A stretch of DNA of 64,000 nucleotides from Nocardia rhamnosiphila NBRC 108938 (GTDB taxonomy: Bacteria; Actinomycetota; Actinomycetes; Mycobacteriales; Mycobacteriaceae). The translations under genes were made by a program, and so were the position numbers. Location: assembly GCF_000720425.1 (NCBI RefSeq), contig NZ_JOAJ01000009.1, forward strand, positions 526,607 to 590,606, written 5' to 3'. Positions 44,426-52,987 of the stretch are shown piece after piece (the stretch's first letter is position 1; every line of letters starts with the position of its first letter). The notes beneath the pieces are model-generated. The model was given only the letters and a program-made list of their open reading frames with translations. It was not told where the DNA came from and searched no databases.

Positions 44426-45264
44426 CTCCGCGCAGCTGGCTCTACGTGCCCGGACACCGCGACGACCGGATCGGCAAGGCGATCGACAGCGCCGCCGACG
44501 CCGTGGTGATCGACCTGGAGGACGCCGTACCGGTCCACGCGAAGGAGCGCGCGCTGACCAATGCCCTCGCCGCCCTGCGCACCGCACCACCGGAGCGCCG
44601 GATCTGGTTGCGGCTCAATGCCATCGGGTCGTCCTGGCTGGACAACGAGCTCGCCGGCCTGGTCGCCGCGCAGACCCCGCCCGCGGGGGTACGGCTCCCC
44701 AAGGCCGAAACGCCCGAATCGGTGGCCGCCACGACCGGCCGGCTCACCTGCCAGGTGCACGCGATCATCGAATCGGCCGCGGGCCTGCTCGCGGCGCCCG
44801 CTATCGCGAAATGTCATCCGCGGGTCACCGGTATCGCGCTGGGTGAAGCGGATCTGGCCGCCGATCTGCGCACCGAGGCCGACGGCCTGGCGTGGGCGCG
44901 CGGCTGGATCGTCACCGCGGCGCGCGCCGCCGGACTGTCCTCACCGGTCCAAAGCGTCTGGACCGCGGTCGAGGACTCGGCGGGATTGGCGGAGACCTCG
45001 CGCACCGGCCGCGCCCAGGGTTTTTTCGGGCGTTCGGTCATCCATCCCAATCAGATCGGCATCGTCAACCAGGCCTTTACACCGTCGCCGGAGGAACAGA
45101 GCCGAGCCCGGCGAATCGTGGAGTGCGCGGCCGCGTCCCAGGCGGCGGGGGAATCCGCGGTTCTCGACGAGAACGGCAGATTCATCGACCCCGCCGTCGT
45201 CGCGAACGCCCGCGTGGTGCTCGACCGGGCAGAGGCCACCGCAGTACGAGGAGTGAGAACATGA
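44422..45264 (+). CDS. HpcH/HpaI aldolase / CitE-like acyl-CoA lyase
   Basis: This 280-residue TIM barrel begins with the diagnostic TPRSWLYVPGHRDDRIGKAI. It has VVIDLEDAVPVHAKERA with the Mg-binding acid, IWLRLNAIGS, VRLPKAETPE, AIIESAAGLLAA with the catalytic/metal Glu, and GRSVIHPNQIGIVNQAF near the C-terminus. Relatives split malyl-, citramalyl- or hydroxymethylglutaryl-type CoA thioesters by retro-aldol reaction. With a CoA-transferase in the divergent operon, cleavage of a beta-hydroxyacyl-CoA is likely. ATGA overlaps couple it to iclR and to the next gene. Confidence 0.92.
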   Translation: MTPRSWLYVPGHRDDRIGKAIDSAADAVVIDLEDAVPVHAKERALTNALAALRTAPPERRIWLRLNAIGSSWLDNELAGLVAAQTPPAGVRLPKAETPESVAATTGRLTCQVHAIIESAAGLLAAPAIAKCHPRVTGIALGEADLAADLRTEADGLAWARGWIVTAARAAGLSSPVQSVWTAVEDSAGLAETSRTGRAQGFFGRSVIHPNQIGIVNQAFTPSPEEQSRARRIVECAAASQAAGESAVLDENGRFIDPAVVANARVVLDRAEATAVRGVRT

Positions 45265-46100
45265 CCGAACAAACCGTGTCCGCCGCGCCGGACGCGCTGT
45301 TGCACGCCGTGGTGAACAGCGATGTCGACGTCGTCGAGCTGGGGCATCCGTATACGACGGGTATGCCCTGCTCACCCAACCATCCCGGCTTCCGGATGAC
45401 CCTGATCCGCCGGCACGGCGATATGGTCCGTCCGGACGGCGGATCGGCGTCCAACGAGATCATCGTGACCGGTGGGCACGTCGGCACCCATGTGGACGCC
45501 CTGTCCCACGTCAGCCACTGCGGCAAACTGCACGGCGATATCGACGCCGAGGAAGCGCAGCGCGGCGGGCGGTTCTCCCGGCTCGGCGCGGAAACCATCC
45601 CTTTCATGCTCCGGCGCGGACTGCTGCTGGACGTGCCGCGGGTGCGCGGCGTGGATGCCCTCGAAGCCGGTCAGGCCGTCACCGAGCAGGATCTGCGTGA
45701 CGCCGCCGACGCGGCCGGGGTGACGCCGCGACGCGGGGATGTCGTCCTCATCCGTACCGGCTGGGCCCGGCATTTCGACGACGCCCAGCGCTACCTCGGT
45801 CAGCAGGACGGGGTGCCGGGTGCCGATGTGGGCGCGGCGCAGTGGCTGGCCGCCGCCGGGATCGTGGCCGCGGGCGCGGATACCACCGCCTTCGAACATA
45901 TTCCGCCCGGCAAGGGACACAGTGTGCTGCCGGTGCACCGGGTGTTGCTGGTGGAGAACGGCATTCACATCATCGAGCACCTGAATCTGGAGGACGCGAG
46001 CGCTCGCGGCCTGACCGAGTTCACCTTCGTGATGGCGCCGCTGCGCATCACCGGTGGTACCGGTTCGCCGGTGCGCCCGGTCGCGGTGGTGGCCTCGTGA
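45261..46100 (+). CDS. Cyclase-family (kynurenine-formamidase-like) metal hydrolase
   Basis: The protein has 279 residues from ATG 45261 (GAGGAG upstream; overlaps the previous stop). The metal-binding motif HxGTHxDxxxH appears as GGHVGTHVDALSHV (near 72-85), with ELGHPYTTGMPCSPNHPGF before it and AFEHIPPGKGHSVLPVHRVLL carrying the later His/Glu ligands. This fold includes formamidase, isatin hydrolase and similar amide or ring-opening hydrolases that use Mn or Zn. In this cluster it could take a second hydrolytic step after the hydantoinase-like enzyme. Confidence 0.9.
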   Translation: MTEQTVSAAPDALLHAVVNSDVDVVELGHPYTTGMPCSPNHPGFRMTLIRRHGDMVRPDGGSASNEIIVTGGHVGTHVDALSHVSHCGKLHGDIDAEEAQRGGRFSRLGAETIPFMLRRGLLLDVPRVRGVDALEAGQAVTEQDLRDAADAAGVTPRRGDVVLIRTGWARHFDDAQRYLGQQDGVPGADVGAAQWLAAAGIVAAGADTTAFEHIPPGKGHSVLPVHRVLLVENGIHIIEHLNLEDASARGLTEFTFVMAPLRITGGTGSPVRPVAVVAS

Positions 46101-47533
46101 CCGCCGCCGCCCCCACCGCCCGCCACGACCTCACCGGTACCGTGGTCGGCCGGCTCGCCGCTCTCGCCGCGGATACCCGCACCGCCGGGCTCGCCACCGA
46201 CCTCCGCAAGGATGTGGCCCGCCGCGTCCTCGATGTACTCGGCAACTCCCTGGCCGCCCAGGGACAGCCTTCGGCCCGGGCCGTCACGGCTGTGGCGCGC
46301 GGCTGGGCCGGTGCTGCCGCGGCCACCGGTATCGGCACCGGGGAACGTTTTCCCGCCGCCACCGCCGCGCTGGTGAACGGCACCCTGGCGCATTCGATGG
46401 ATTCCGACGACACTCATCTGCCGTCGGTACTGCATCCGTCCGCTTCCGTGGTCCCGGCCGCTCTCGCGGTCGGTGAGGCCACCGGCGCCTCGGGTGCCGC
46501 GGTCCTGGACGCGGCGGGCGTGGGTATCGAGATCGCGGTGCGCCTGGGCATGGGTGGCTACGACGAAGAACTGGGTAATTCCGAGTTCTTCGAACGCGGC
46601 CAGCACGCGACGTCCATCTGCGGCGCCGTCGGCTCCGCCGCCGCGGCGGCCATGCTCTACGACCTCGACGCCGAAGGTATCGCGGACGCGATGGGTATCG
46701 CCGCCAGCTTCGGCGCCGGACTGCTGGAGGCCAACCGGACCGGCGGCACGGTGAAGCGCGCGCACTGCGGCTGGGCCGCGCATTCGGGGGTCACCGCCGC
46801 GGAATTCGCCCGGCACGGGCTCACCGGACCGCCCACCGTGATCGAGGGCCGGTTCGGATTCCTGCACGCCTTCTGCGGGGACCGGGCCGATACGGCCAAG
46901 GTCGTCGACCGGCTGGGCGAACACTGGGAACTGCCCGGGATCTTCTTCAAGCCTTATCCGTGCAACCACTTCACCCACGCCGGTATCGATGCCGCCCGCG
47001 CGCTGCGAGCGGACGGCCTCGATCCGGACGCGATCGTGGAGATCGACCTCGGCGTGCCGACACCGGTGCTGCGCACCATCGCCGAACCACCCGCCGCCAA
47101 AGCCGCCCCCGAGTCCGGCTACCACGCGGCCTTCTCCGGCCCGTTCACGGTGGCACGGGCGCTGCTCGGCGGATCCGGGCTGGGCGTGGGCCATGCCGAT
47201 TTCACCGACGACGCCGCACGCGACCCGCGCACGCTGGCACTGGCCGCGCTGGTGACCGCGCACGCCGACGCCCGGTGCGACGAGATCTACCCGCACCAGT
47301 TCCCGGCCGTGCTGCGGGTGCGCACCCGCGACGGGCAATGGCACGAAGCGCGGGTCGACCACAATCGCGGCGGCCCGGCGAATCCGCTCTCCGATGACGA
47401 ACTCACCCTCAAGTTCGACCTGAATGTCGAAGGTCACCTTTCCGCGGTGCAGGCGGGGACGGTCGCCGAGCGTGCGCTCGCACTGCCGGCGGCCGGATCG
47501 CTGGACAGTCTCATGTCGCTCGTCCGGGGCTGA
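46097..47533 (+). CDS. MmgE/PrpD family protein
   Basis: The protein has 478 residues from GTG 46097, overlapping the previous stop (GTGA). The family holds 2-methylcitrate dehydratase, cis-aconitate decarboxylase and some epimerases. The N-terminal helical domain has LVNGTLAHSMDSDDTHLPSVLHPSASVVPAAL (near 96-127), the conserved AH-xDxDD-H segment. Later segments are GTVKRAHCGWAAHSGVTAAEFA and WELPGIFFKPYPCNHFTHAGIDAA, with the conserved lysine/cysteine site. It would handle a hydroxy-tricarboxylate-like intermediate. It is last in the plus-strand operon. Confidence 0.92.
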   Translation: MTAAAPTARHDLTGTVVGRLAALAADTRTAGLATDLRKDVARRVLDVLGNSLAAQGQPSARAVTAVARGWAGAAAATGIGTGERFPAATAALVNGTLAHSMDSDDTHLPSVLHPSASVVPAALAVGEATGASGAAVLDAAGVGIEIAVRLGMGGYDEELGNSEFFERGQHATSICGAVGSAAAAAMLYDLDAEGIADAMGIAASFGAGLLEANRTGGTVKRAHCGWAAHSGVTAAEFARHGLTGPPTVIEGRFGFLHAFCGDRADTAKVVDRLGEHWELPGIFFKPYPCNHFTHAGIDAARALRADGLDPDAIVEIDLGVPTPVLRTIAEPPAAKAAPESGYHAAFSGPFTVARALLGGSGLGVGHADFTDDAARDPRTLALAALVTAHADARCDEIYPHQFPAVLRVRTRDGQWHEARVDHNRGGPANPLSDDELTLKFDLNVEGHLSAVQAGTVAERALALPAAGSLDSLMSLVRG

Positions 47534-47607
47534 CCCCTCCGGTCCCGGTCACACGGCCCGGTTGCGGTGGCGAACCCGCCGCTCCCGGACCGGCCGGCCA
47601 CAGCGGA

Positions 47608-47649
47608 AGAGCCCTGTGGTTCCCGGTGCCCGGGATCCGCGGGGCTCTT
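47608..47649. terminator. Branched hairpin between convergent operons
   Basis: The outer arms AAGAGCCC and GGGCTCTT enclose a second GGTTCCCGG/CCCGGGATCC stem. It sits in the 223-bp gap after the MmgE gene and can serve both strands. Confidence 0.55.
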
Positions 47650-47756
47650 CCATCTCCGGGACGGCCGCTACGACGGCCGGGCGTTACGCGGGTCCGGACA
47701 GCACAGTCGATCGCGTCCCGTCGGCGGATGCGGCCCGTGGTCCGTGCCCGGTGCCG

Positions 47757-48584
47757 TCAGCGGTCGAGGAACTCCAGCAGGTCGGCGTTGAACTTCTCCT
47801 TGTCCCCCGGGACGAGGGCGATGCCGTGCGAGCCGCCCTCGTACACCTTCAGCGTCGAATCCCGGATCAGCTCCGCCGATTTGCGTCCGGTCGCATCGAT
47901 CGGCACCACCTGGTCGTCGTCTCCGTGCACGATCAGAGTGGGAATATCGAACTTCTTCAGGTCTTCGGTGAAATCGGTGTACGCGAACGCGTCGACACAT
48001 TTCACGCCGGCCTGGATGCTCTCGTGCATACCCATGAACCAGAATGCGTCGCGATTTCCCTGGGTCACTTTGTTGCCCGGGCGATTCGCGCTGAAGAACC
48101 CTTCCGATGTGTCCTTCCAGAATTGCGAACGCTCGGCGAGGATTCCGGATTTGATCTGGTCGAATACCTCGTCCGGCACACCTTCGGGGTTGCTCTCGGT
48201 CCTGCTCATCAGCGGCGGGATGGCCGAGAGCAGTACCGCGGAGTGCACCCGCCCGGTCCCGTGCCGGCCGATATAGCGGGCGAGCTCACCGCCGCCCATA
48301 CTGTGTGCCACCAGCGTTGCGTCCTGGACATCGAGACTCGTCAGCAGATCGTTCAGGTCGTCGGCGAAGGTGTCGAAATCGTAACCGTTCCACGGCTGGT
48401 CCGAGCGGCCGTGACCGCGCCGGTCGTGGGCGATACCGCGGTAACCGTTATCGGCGACGAATTTCATCTGGTCTTCCCAGGCGTCGGCGTTCAACGGCCA
48501 GCCGTGGATGAATACGACCGGGCGACCACTACCCCAATCCTTGTAATAGATGTTCACCTTGTCGCGGGTCGTGCACACAGGCAT
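47757..48584 (-). CDS. Alpha/beta hydrolase, cofactor-free haloperoxidase type
   Basis: This 275-residue hydrolase starts at ATG 48584 after [25 protein letters not shown] holds the oxyanion HGW. The nucleophile elbow is VAHSMGGGE (Ser near 95), the acid lies in [13 protein letters not shown] and the His in [11 protein letters not shown]. Closest overall pattern is the non-heme chloroperoxidase/arylesterase group ([18 protein letters not shown]). These are esterases with perhydrolase activity. No signal peptide. The physiological substrate is unknown, and its link to the catabolic cluster is uncertain because it is on the opposite strand and separated by a terminator. Confidence 0.92.
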   Translation of the reverse strand: MPVCTTRDKVNIYYKDWGSGRPVVFIHGWPLNADAWEDQMKFVADNGYRGIAHDRRGHGRSDQPWNGYDFDTFADDLNDLLTSLDVQDATLVAHSMGGGELARYIGRHGTGRVHSAVLLSAIPPLMSRTESNPEGVPDEVFDQIKSGILAERSQFWKDTSEGFFSANRPGNKVTQGNRDAFWFMGMHESIQAGVKCVDAFAYTDFTEDLKKFDIPTLIVHGDDDQVVPIDATGRKSAELIRDSTLKVYEGGSHGIALVPGDKEKFNADLLEFLDR

Positions 48585-48844
48585 GGCGGAGCCTCCTTCT
48601 GTGCGTGATTCGCCGACCGGTAGCGGGTCGTGACAACGAGACGCCGCCCGAAATGCTACCGACGGAACGGCCCGGAAAAGGGCCTGTATTCATCCGTTAC
48701 GCAATCCATGCGCGACCGGAACAGGCGCCCGCGTCGACCCGTGTCGATGATCGGCCCGCCCCCGCTGTTTCCGCCCGGCCCGGGCTCCCCGGCCCCGGTA
48801 GCCTCGGGGCCGGGAGATCACCCGACGACGAGGAGTCAAACAAG

Positions 48845-49639
48845 ATGAGCCGACCAGTTCGGATCGGAGTCCAACTCCAGCCCCAGCACGCGCCCGATTA
48901 CGGACTCATCCGCGATGCCGTGTTGCGGGCCGAGGACGCGGGTGTGGACATCGTCTTCAACTGGGACCACTTCTTTCCGCTGACCGGGGACCCCGACGGC
49001 GCGCATTACGAATGCTGGACCATGCTCGGCGCCTTCGCCGAACAGACCGAACGGGTGGAGATCGGTGCGCTGGTCACCGGTGGCGGCTACCGCAATCCGG
49101 ACCTGCTGGCCGATATGGCCCGCACCGTGGACCGGATCAGTGGCGGCCGGCTCATCCTCGGTATCGGCTCGGGCTGGTTCGAGCGTGACTACGACGAGTA
49201 CGGATACGACTTCGGCACCGCCGGTAGCCGCCTGAACCTGCTCAAGGAATACCTGCCCCGCATCACCGGCCGGTTGGCGAAACTCGAGCCGCAGCCGGTG
49301 CGCGAGATCCCGGTGCTCATCGGCGGCGGCGGGGAGAAGAAGACCCTGCGCCTGGTGGCCGAGTACGCGCATATCTGGCACAGCTTCGGCGAACTGGACG
49401 TGTTCATCCACAAGAGCCAGGTGCTCGAAGAACACTGCGCGCGGGTGGGTACCGAAACCGGCAGGATCGAGCGTTCGGTGGCCTGGCCGGGCGCGGAGAA
49501 GGCGCCGGACTATCTGACGGCCGGGGCCACGCTGTTCACGGTCGGCATCACCGGCCCGGACTACGACCTGTCCCGGGTCCGCGAGGCCATCGCCTGGCGC
49601 GATGAGATCAACCCGGAGCCGGTCAGCGGTATCGCCTGA
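48845..49639 (+). CDS. LLM-class F420-dependent oxidoreductase
   Basis: The ATG at 48845 (GAGGAG ten bases upstream) gives 264 residues. It is a luciferase-like barrel: RIGVQLQPQHAPDYGLIRDAVLRAEDAGVDIVFNWDHFFP, VEIGALVTGGGYRNPDLLADMARTVDRISGGRLILGIGSGWFERDYDEYG and IPVLIGGGGEKKTLRLVAEYAHIW are typical of actinobacterial F420-binding family members. Use of F420 rather than FMN is inferred from those blocks. Substrate unknown. It is monocistronic and ends in a strong terminator. Confidence 0.92.
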   Translation: MSRPVRIGVQLQPQHAPDYGLIRDAVLRAEDAGVDIVFNWDHFFPLTGDPDGAHYECWTMLGAFAEQTERVEIGALVTGGGYRNPDLLADMARTVDRISGGRLILGIGSGWFERDYDEYGYDFGTAGSRLNLLKEYLPRITGRLAKLEPQPVREIPVLIGGGGEKKTLRLVAEYAHIWHSFGELDVFIHKSQVLEEHCARVGTETGRIERSVAWPGAEKAPDYLTAGATLFTVGITGPDYDLSRVREAIAWRDEINPEPVSGIA

Positions 49640-49655
49640 CCGCCGGAACAGCAAC

Positions 49656-49685
49656 GGGCCCGGTCTGCCTTCGCAGACCGGGCCC
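49656..49685. terminator. Perfect 13-bp hairpin terminator
   Basis: GGGCCCGGTCTGC and GCAGACCGGGCCC flank a CTTC loop, 16 bases after the LLM gene and 65 bases before the convergent gene's stop. Confidence 0.85.
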
Positions 49686-49750
49686 GAGAGGTTTGTGTGC
49701 CGAGCGGATCGGGTCACCGACCCGTGTTCACCGATCCGTCGGGGCTGGGT

Positions 49751-50401
49751 TCAGTTCGCCGACTGGACCTGCTGACGCGGCGCCCACTGTGTGGTGCCGG
49801 GGGCGGCGACCAGGGTGTTGATCAGGTCGATGCCCGCGATGATCAGTGTCGGTCCACCGACGACGATGGTGCCGATGATGCCACCGAGAGCGGCCGCGGT
49901 GACGATTCCGGGTATGCCGGTCACCGGCCCGCCGGCCCACGTGGCCAGTCCGACGACCGCGCCGAGCGCGGTACCGACGAAGCCGCCGATGGCGGTGGCG
50001 ATACCCAACTGGGAGGTGAAGTTGTCCTGGGCCGCGAGGTTCTCCTGCGGTGAGGCCACCGGCTGCGCGGCGGGCCGGGCCGCGGCGACATCCTTGACCG
50101 CCGTCAGTTCGAGCACCCGGCCCTCGTCGCGCACCGTGTGCGGAAGCGGGTACTCGGTGGCACCCTCGCGTACCGCGAGCGGCAACGCCACCACGGTTGT
50201 GCCGGAGTTGTCGAGGATTTCGACTGTTTCGCCGGCGATTTCGAATGTGCCGTTGGTGAGAGTGGTGACCACTCTGTTACCGATGAGCTCGGCGCGGTAA
50301 CCGATCTCGGGCGTCGCGGGTTCCGCGTGCACGACTGCCGCGCCCACGGTGGTGGTGGCGAGCAGCGGCACTACCGCCGCAACGATCTTGCGGATCATCA
50401 T
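49751..50401 (-). CDS. Secreted protein with glycine-zipper-like C-terminus, unknown function
   Basis: The protein has 216 residues. The N-terminal signal peptide is MMIRKIVAAVVPLLATTTVGAAVVHA, with cleavage likely after AHA near residue 26. A ~70-residue beta-rich domain follows (ELIGNRVVTTLTNGTFEIAGETVEILDNSGTTVVALPLAV), then an Ala/Pro linker. The hydrophobic Gly/Ala/Val segment at about 130-190 (GIATAIGGFVGTALGAVVGLATWAGGPVTGIPGI) resembles glycine-zipper membrane inserts. This layout recurs in Nocardia exported proteins; I cannot name a function. Confidence 0.75.
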   Translation of the reverse strand: MMIRKIVAAVVPLLATTTVGAAVVHAEPATPEIGYRAELIGNRVVTTLTNGTFEIAGETVEILDNSGTTVVALPLAVREGATEYPLPHTVRDEGRVLELTAVKDVAAARPAAQPVASPQENLAAQDNFTSQLGIATAIGGFVGTALGAVVGLATWAGGPVTGIPGIVTAAALGGIIGTIVVGGPTLIIAGIDLINTLVAAPGTTQWAPRQQVQSAN

Positions 50402-50779
50402 GAGGTCTCGTGTCCGATCTTCATCACGGTGTTGCCAGTGGAATAACCAGCCAGAACTGTCGCGCAGCTATTCGCCGCCGGGCACAAACGCTGCCGCCCA
50501 GCGGTTTCGAACTGCATCGACGTTACGCGGTTGGTATCCGAAAGACATAAAAACCGTGCGAAAAATTCCCCGAATCGGTTTATAGATCGGATGATTCGGG
50601 TATTTATATCGATTTGCTATAGCGGGGAGGGAAGGGGCGCTCCCGCGAATCGCCGTCTTGCCGGGTCTGGCGCATCAACAGCTACCTGCATTGATGCGCA
50701 CTTGGTAATGTATTTCAGTGCGAAGTTACAGGTGACCGTTTCGAGCAGAGCAACCGCTTCGAGAAAAGAGGGAACACCG
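50402..50779. other. AT-rich divergent intergenic region with inverted repeat
   Basis: This 378-bp gap is locally AT-rich (about 50530-50620, including TATTTATATCG), unusual for the window. GCGCATCAA (50670-50678) and TTGATGCGC (50691-50699) form a perfect 9-bp inverted repeat, 81 bp upstream of the His-rich gene. It is a candidate operator for a metal-responsive or other regulator. It shows no coding signal. Confidence 0.5.
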
Positions 50780-51076
50780 ATGACAACGGCACACGATCAG
50801 CATACCGACCACACGCATGTACACGGGCCGGACTGCGGTCATGTCGCGGTCCCGCACGGTGATCACGTCGACTATGTCCACGACGGACACCTGCACCGGG
50901 CGCACGAGGGGCACTTCGACGAGTGCGAAACCCACGGGCACACCGAGGCCACCTCGCACGACCACGTCCACGGTGAGGGCTGCGGTCATGTCGCGGTGCC
51001 GCACGGCGATCATGTCGACTACATCCACGACGGGCATCGGCACGCCGCCCACGACGGACACTACGACGAGCACTGA
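50780..51076 (+). CDS. Small histidine-rich metal-binding protein with internal duplication
   Basis: The ATG at 50780 (AGAGGG upstream) gives 98 residues, about a quarter of them histidine. Two near-identical ~34-residue units are visible: HVHGPDCGHVAVPHGDHVDY onward (residues ~13-46) and HVHGEGCGHVAVPHGDHVDY onward (~61-94). Each has one Cys and a DGH-HxAHxGH-DE ending. There is no signal peptide, so it is probably a cytoplasmic zinc, nickel or copper buffer. Similar short His-rich proteins are known in mycobacteria. No transporter is adjacent. Confidence 0.85.
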   Translation: MTTAHDQHTDHTHVHGPDCGHVAVPHGDHVDYVHDGHLHRAHEGHFDECETHGHTEATSHDHVHGEGCGHVAVPHGDHVDYIHDGHRHAAHDGHYDEH

Positions 51077-51133
51077 GCAACCGCTGCCGGAAGGTGCGTC
51101 GGCGGGCGCCACCGCGCCCGCCGATCTCTCGCA

Positions 51134-51760
51134 TCAGAGCTCCCGGACGATCGATCCCTGCTCGTCGAGTATCGCGATCGACGGGGTTCCGTCCGCCGCC
51201 ACCTGCAGCCGGATCCGCGGGCGGCCCTGCGGATCGCACAGCATCAGGCTCGTGCCCTGCTCGGTATGGGTGGACAGCAGCACACCGTTCGGATGCCGTG
51301 CCTCCTCGAGTGGTGCGTCCGGATCCCCCAGCTGCCGCATGGCCAGGACGGCGCCGCCCACCTTGCCCTCCCACTGGGCCCGCAGGTGAACGGCGTCCCC
51401 GTTGGGGTAGTCGAGGGATAGCTGGGCGCCTTCGCTCGAGGCGATGATGCCGACCTTCTCGTCACCTTTCTCGTCGTTGAAGATCAGGTAGGTGGCGTCC
51501 GGGCCCTGTCGCTCGTGCGCCGGGTAGGTCCGACCGCCGAGAACGATCGGCGGCTTCGTCGTCTCGAGCAGGAGGCGTTGTCTGCCGCGGCGGTCCACCA
51601 CAGTGAACGATCCCTCGGCCGCCGCCGTATCGCCATCCTGTCCGCTCGACTTACCGACTGCCACACCGGCGCCGAGACCGAGGCCCGCGGCGGCCAGGGC
51701 GGAGCCCACGACGATCGAGCGGCGATTCGGCGATGTACTGCTGTTCTCCCCTGATCCCAT
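51134..51760 (-). CDS. Exported or membrane-anchored protein, Tat-like signal, unknown function
   Basis: This 208-residue protein has NRRSIVVGSALAAAGLGLGAGVAVG (about 12-36), a twin-Arg start with a hydrophobic core; the twin-arginine consensus is only partly met. The mature part is beta-rich with repeated GxxRxRLxxxxDGxPSIxxxD-like strands (SFTVVDRRGRQRLLLETT, TSLMLCDPQGRPRIRLQVAADGTPSIAILDEQGSIV), suggesting a propeller or barrel. No catalytic motif is recognised. The start codon lacks a ribosome site. Confidence 0.72.
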   Translation of the reverse strand: MGSGENSSTSPNRRSIVVGSALAAAGLGLGAGVAVGKSSGQDGDTAAAEGSFTVVDRRGRQRLLLETTKPPIVLGGRTYPAHERQGPDATYLIFNDEKGDEKVGIIASSEGAQLSLDYPNGDAVHLRAQWEGKVGGAVLAMRQLGDPDAPLEEARHPNGVLLSTHTEQGTSLMLCDPQGRPRIRLQVAADGTPSIAILDEQGSIVREL

Positions 51761-51852
51761 GACGCCGAGAATATTGGCCTACAAGGGGTTTCGCACGGGA
51801 ATGCCCGGCCCGGACGCATCCGTCTCGGCAGTCGCCTCGTAGTGCCGCTCGG

Positions 51853-52052
51853 TCAGGCGGGCGGTAGCAGCACCACCACGCACCCGACCGAGCGTTCACC
51901 CACGGCCCGATAACCGTCAGCGGCGCCGAGCGGTTCGTTGCCTGCCGGGTCGTAGCCCACGGGCCGTCGTAACGCCACGCGGCGCCACGCCGCGCGTCGC
52001 CCGGGGTCCAGGGGCGTAAGACGAGGCCCGGCCGGCGTGCGGCCGCGTTCAC
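51853..52052 (-). pseudogene. Decayed GNAT-type acetyltransferase fragment
   Basis: On the minus strand the GTG at 52052 opens LRPWTPGDARRGAAWRYDGPW, the usual N-terminus of small actinobacterial GNAT proteins. Near 51954 that frame loses sense. One frame over it resumes as GYDPAGNEPLGAADGYRAVGE, the expected next segment, and then stops at 51853. The acetyl-CoA-binding region is missing. A frameshift plus truncation is the simplest reading. It abuts the SDR stop. Confidence 0.5.
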
Positions 52053-52750
52053 CAGGGGCGCAGCACGATCTCGGTGGGATGGGCGTCGCGCGGGGTGTCG
52101 ATCGCGGTCCGGATGGCGCGCGCGACCGTCTCCGGGCGCAGGAACTGCTCGGGTTCGTAGGCCCGGCCCTCTCCGGCCACGATCGCGCGCTGCATATCGG
52201 TATCGATACGGCCCGGATGAATCGAGGTCACCCGCAGCGACGGCTCCTCCAGCCGCAGTGCGTCGCCGAACGCCCGCAGACCGAACTTACTCGCCGCATA
52301 CGAGGCCCAGCCGGCGTTGGCACGCAGACCCGCCCCCGAATTGACGAGCACCACATGGCCGCCCGCCGCCCGCAGGGCCGGCAGCAGCAGCCGGCTCAGT
52401 TCCGCGACGGCGATCAGGTTGGCCTCGAGCGTTTCGCGCCACTGCCGTACCGAGGATTCCGCGATGGTGCCCAGATCGGCGATACCCGCGTTGTGGACCA
52501 GTACGTCCAGCCGGTCGATCGGCCCGGTCGCGGCCGCCACCGCCGGGTAGTCGGTGAGCTCCACCGGCCACCCGGTGGCGCCGGGCAGTTCGGCCAGGAT
52601 CGATTCCAGACCGGCCGGGGTTCGCGCGCCCAGCAGCAGCCGGTGGTCCGGCGCCAGCTCCCGGGCGACCGCCGCGCCCAGTCCACGTCCGCCGCCGGTG
52701 ATCAGCGCTACCCGCTGCTCGTCCGGTGCGCGGTCGGCTTCCTGCTGCAT
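52049..52750 (-). CDS. Short-chain dehydrogenase/reductase
   Basis: The ATG at 52750 (GAGGAG upstream) gives 233 residues. TGGGRGLGAAVA is the NAD(P)-binding TGxxxGxG loop. VHNAGI stands in for NNAG, VNSGAG provides the catalytic Ser, and SYAASKFGLRAFGDAL holds the Tyr-x3-Lys pair. This is a classical SDR, slightly short. SIHPGRIDTDM follows the active site. Substrate unknown. An open frame extends 51 codons upstream without SDR character or a ribosome site. Confidence 0.92.
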   Translation of the reverse strand: MQQEADRAPDEQRVALITGGGRGLGAAVARELAPDHRLLLGARTPAGLESILAELPGATGWPVELTDYPAVAAATGPIDRLDVLVHNAGIADLGTIAESSVRQWRETLEANLIAVAELSRLLLPALRAAGGHVVLVNSGAGLRANAGWASYAASKFGLRAFGDALRLEEPSLRVTSIHPGRIDTDMQRAIVAGEGRAYEPEQFLRPETVARAIRTAIDTPRDAHPTEIVLRPW

Positions 52751-52987
52751 ATCGCCACTCCTCGGTATCGTCGCCCGCCGCGCCACCGGTCCGCTGCGTG
52801 CCGGGCGGTCCGCCGGACAGCGTGCCACACACCGCACCGCCGCCGGGGGCGCGGCGCGAGGGTTCGGCAAGTTCGTGTAGCGCATCCGAAATATGCCGCA
52901 CACCGGAGCGAAACCGGGGCTCGGTAGATATTGCGTTCACACGCACCGATGAAGCGTGCGCCCGGTCCGAACCAGCAAGATGTAGAG

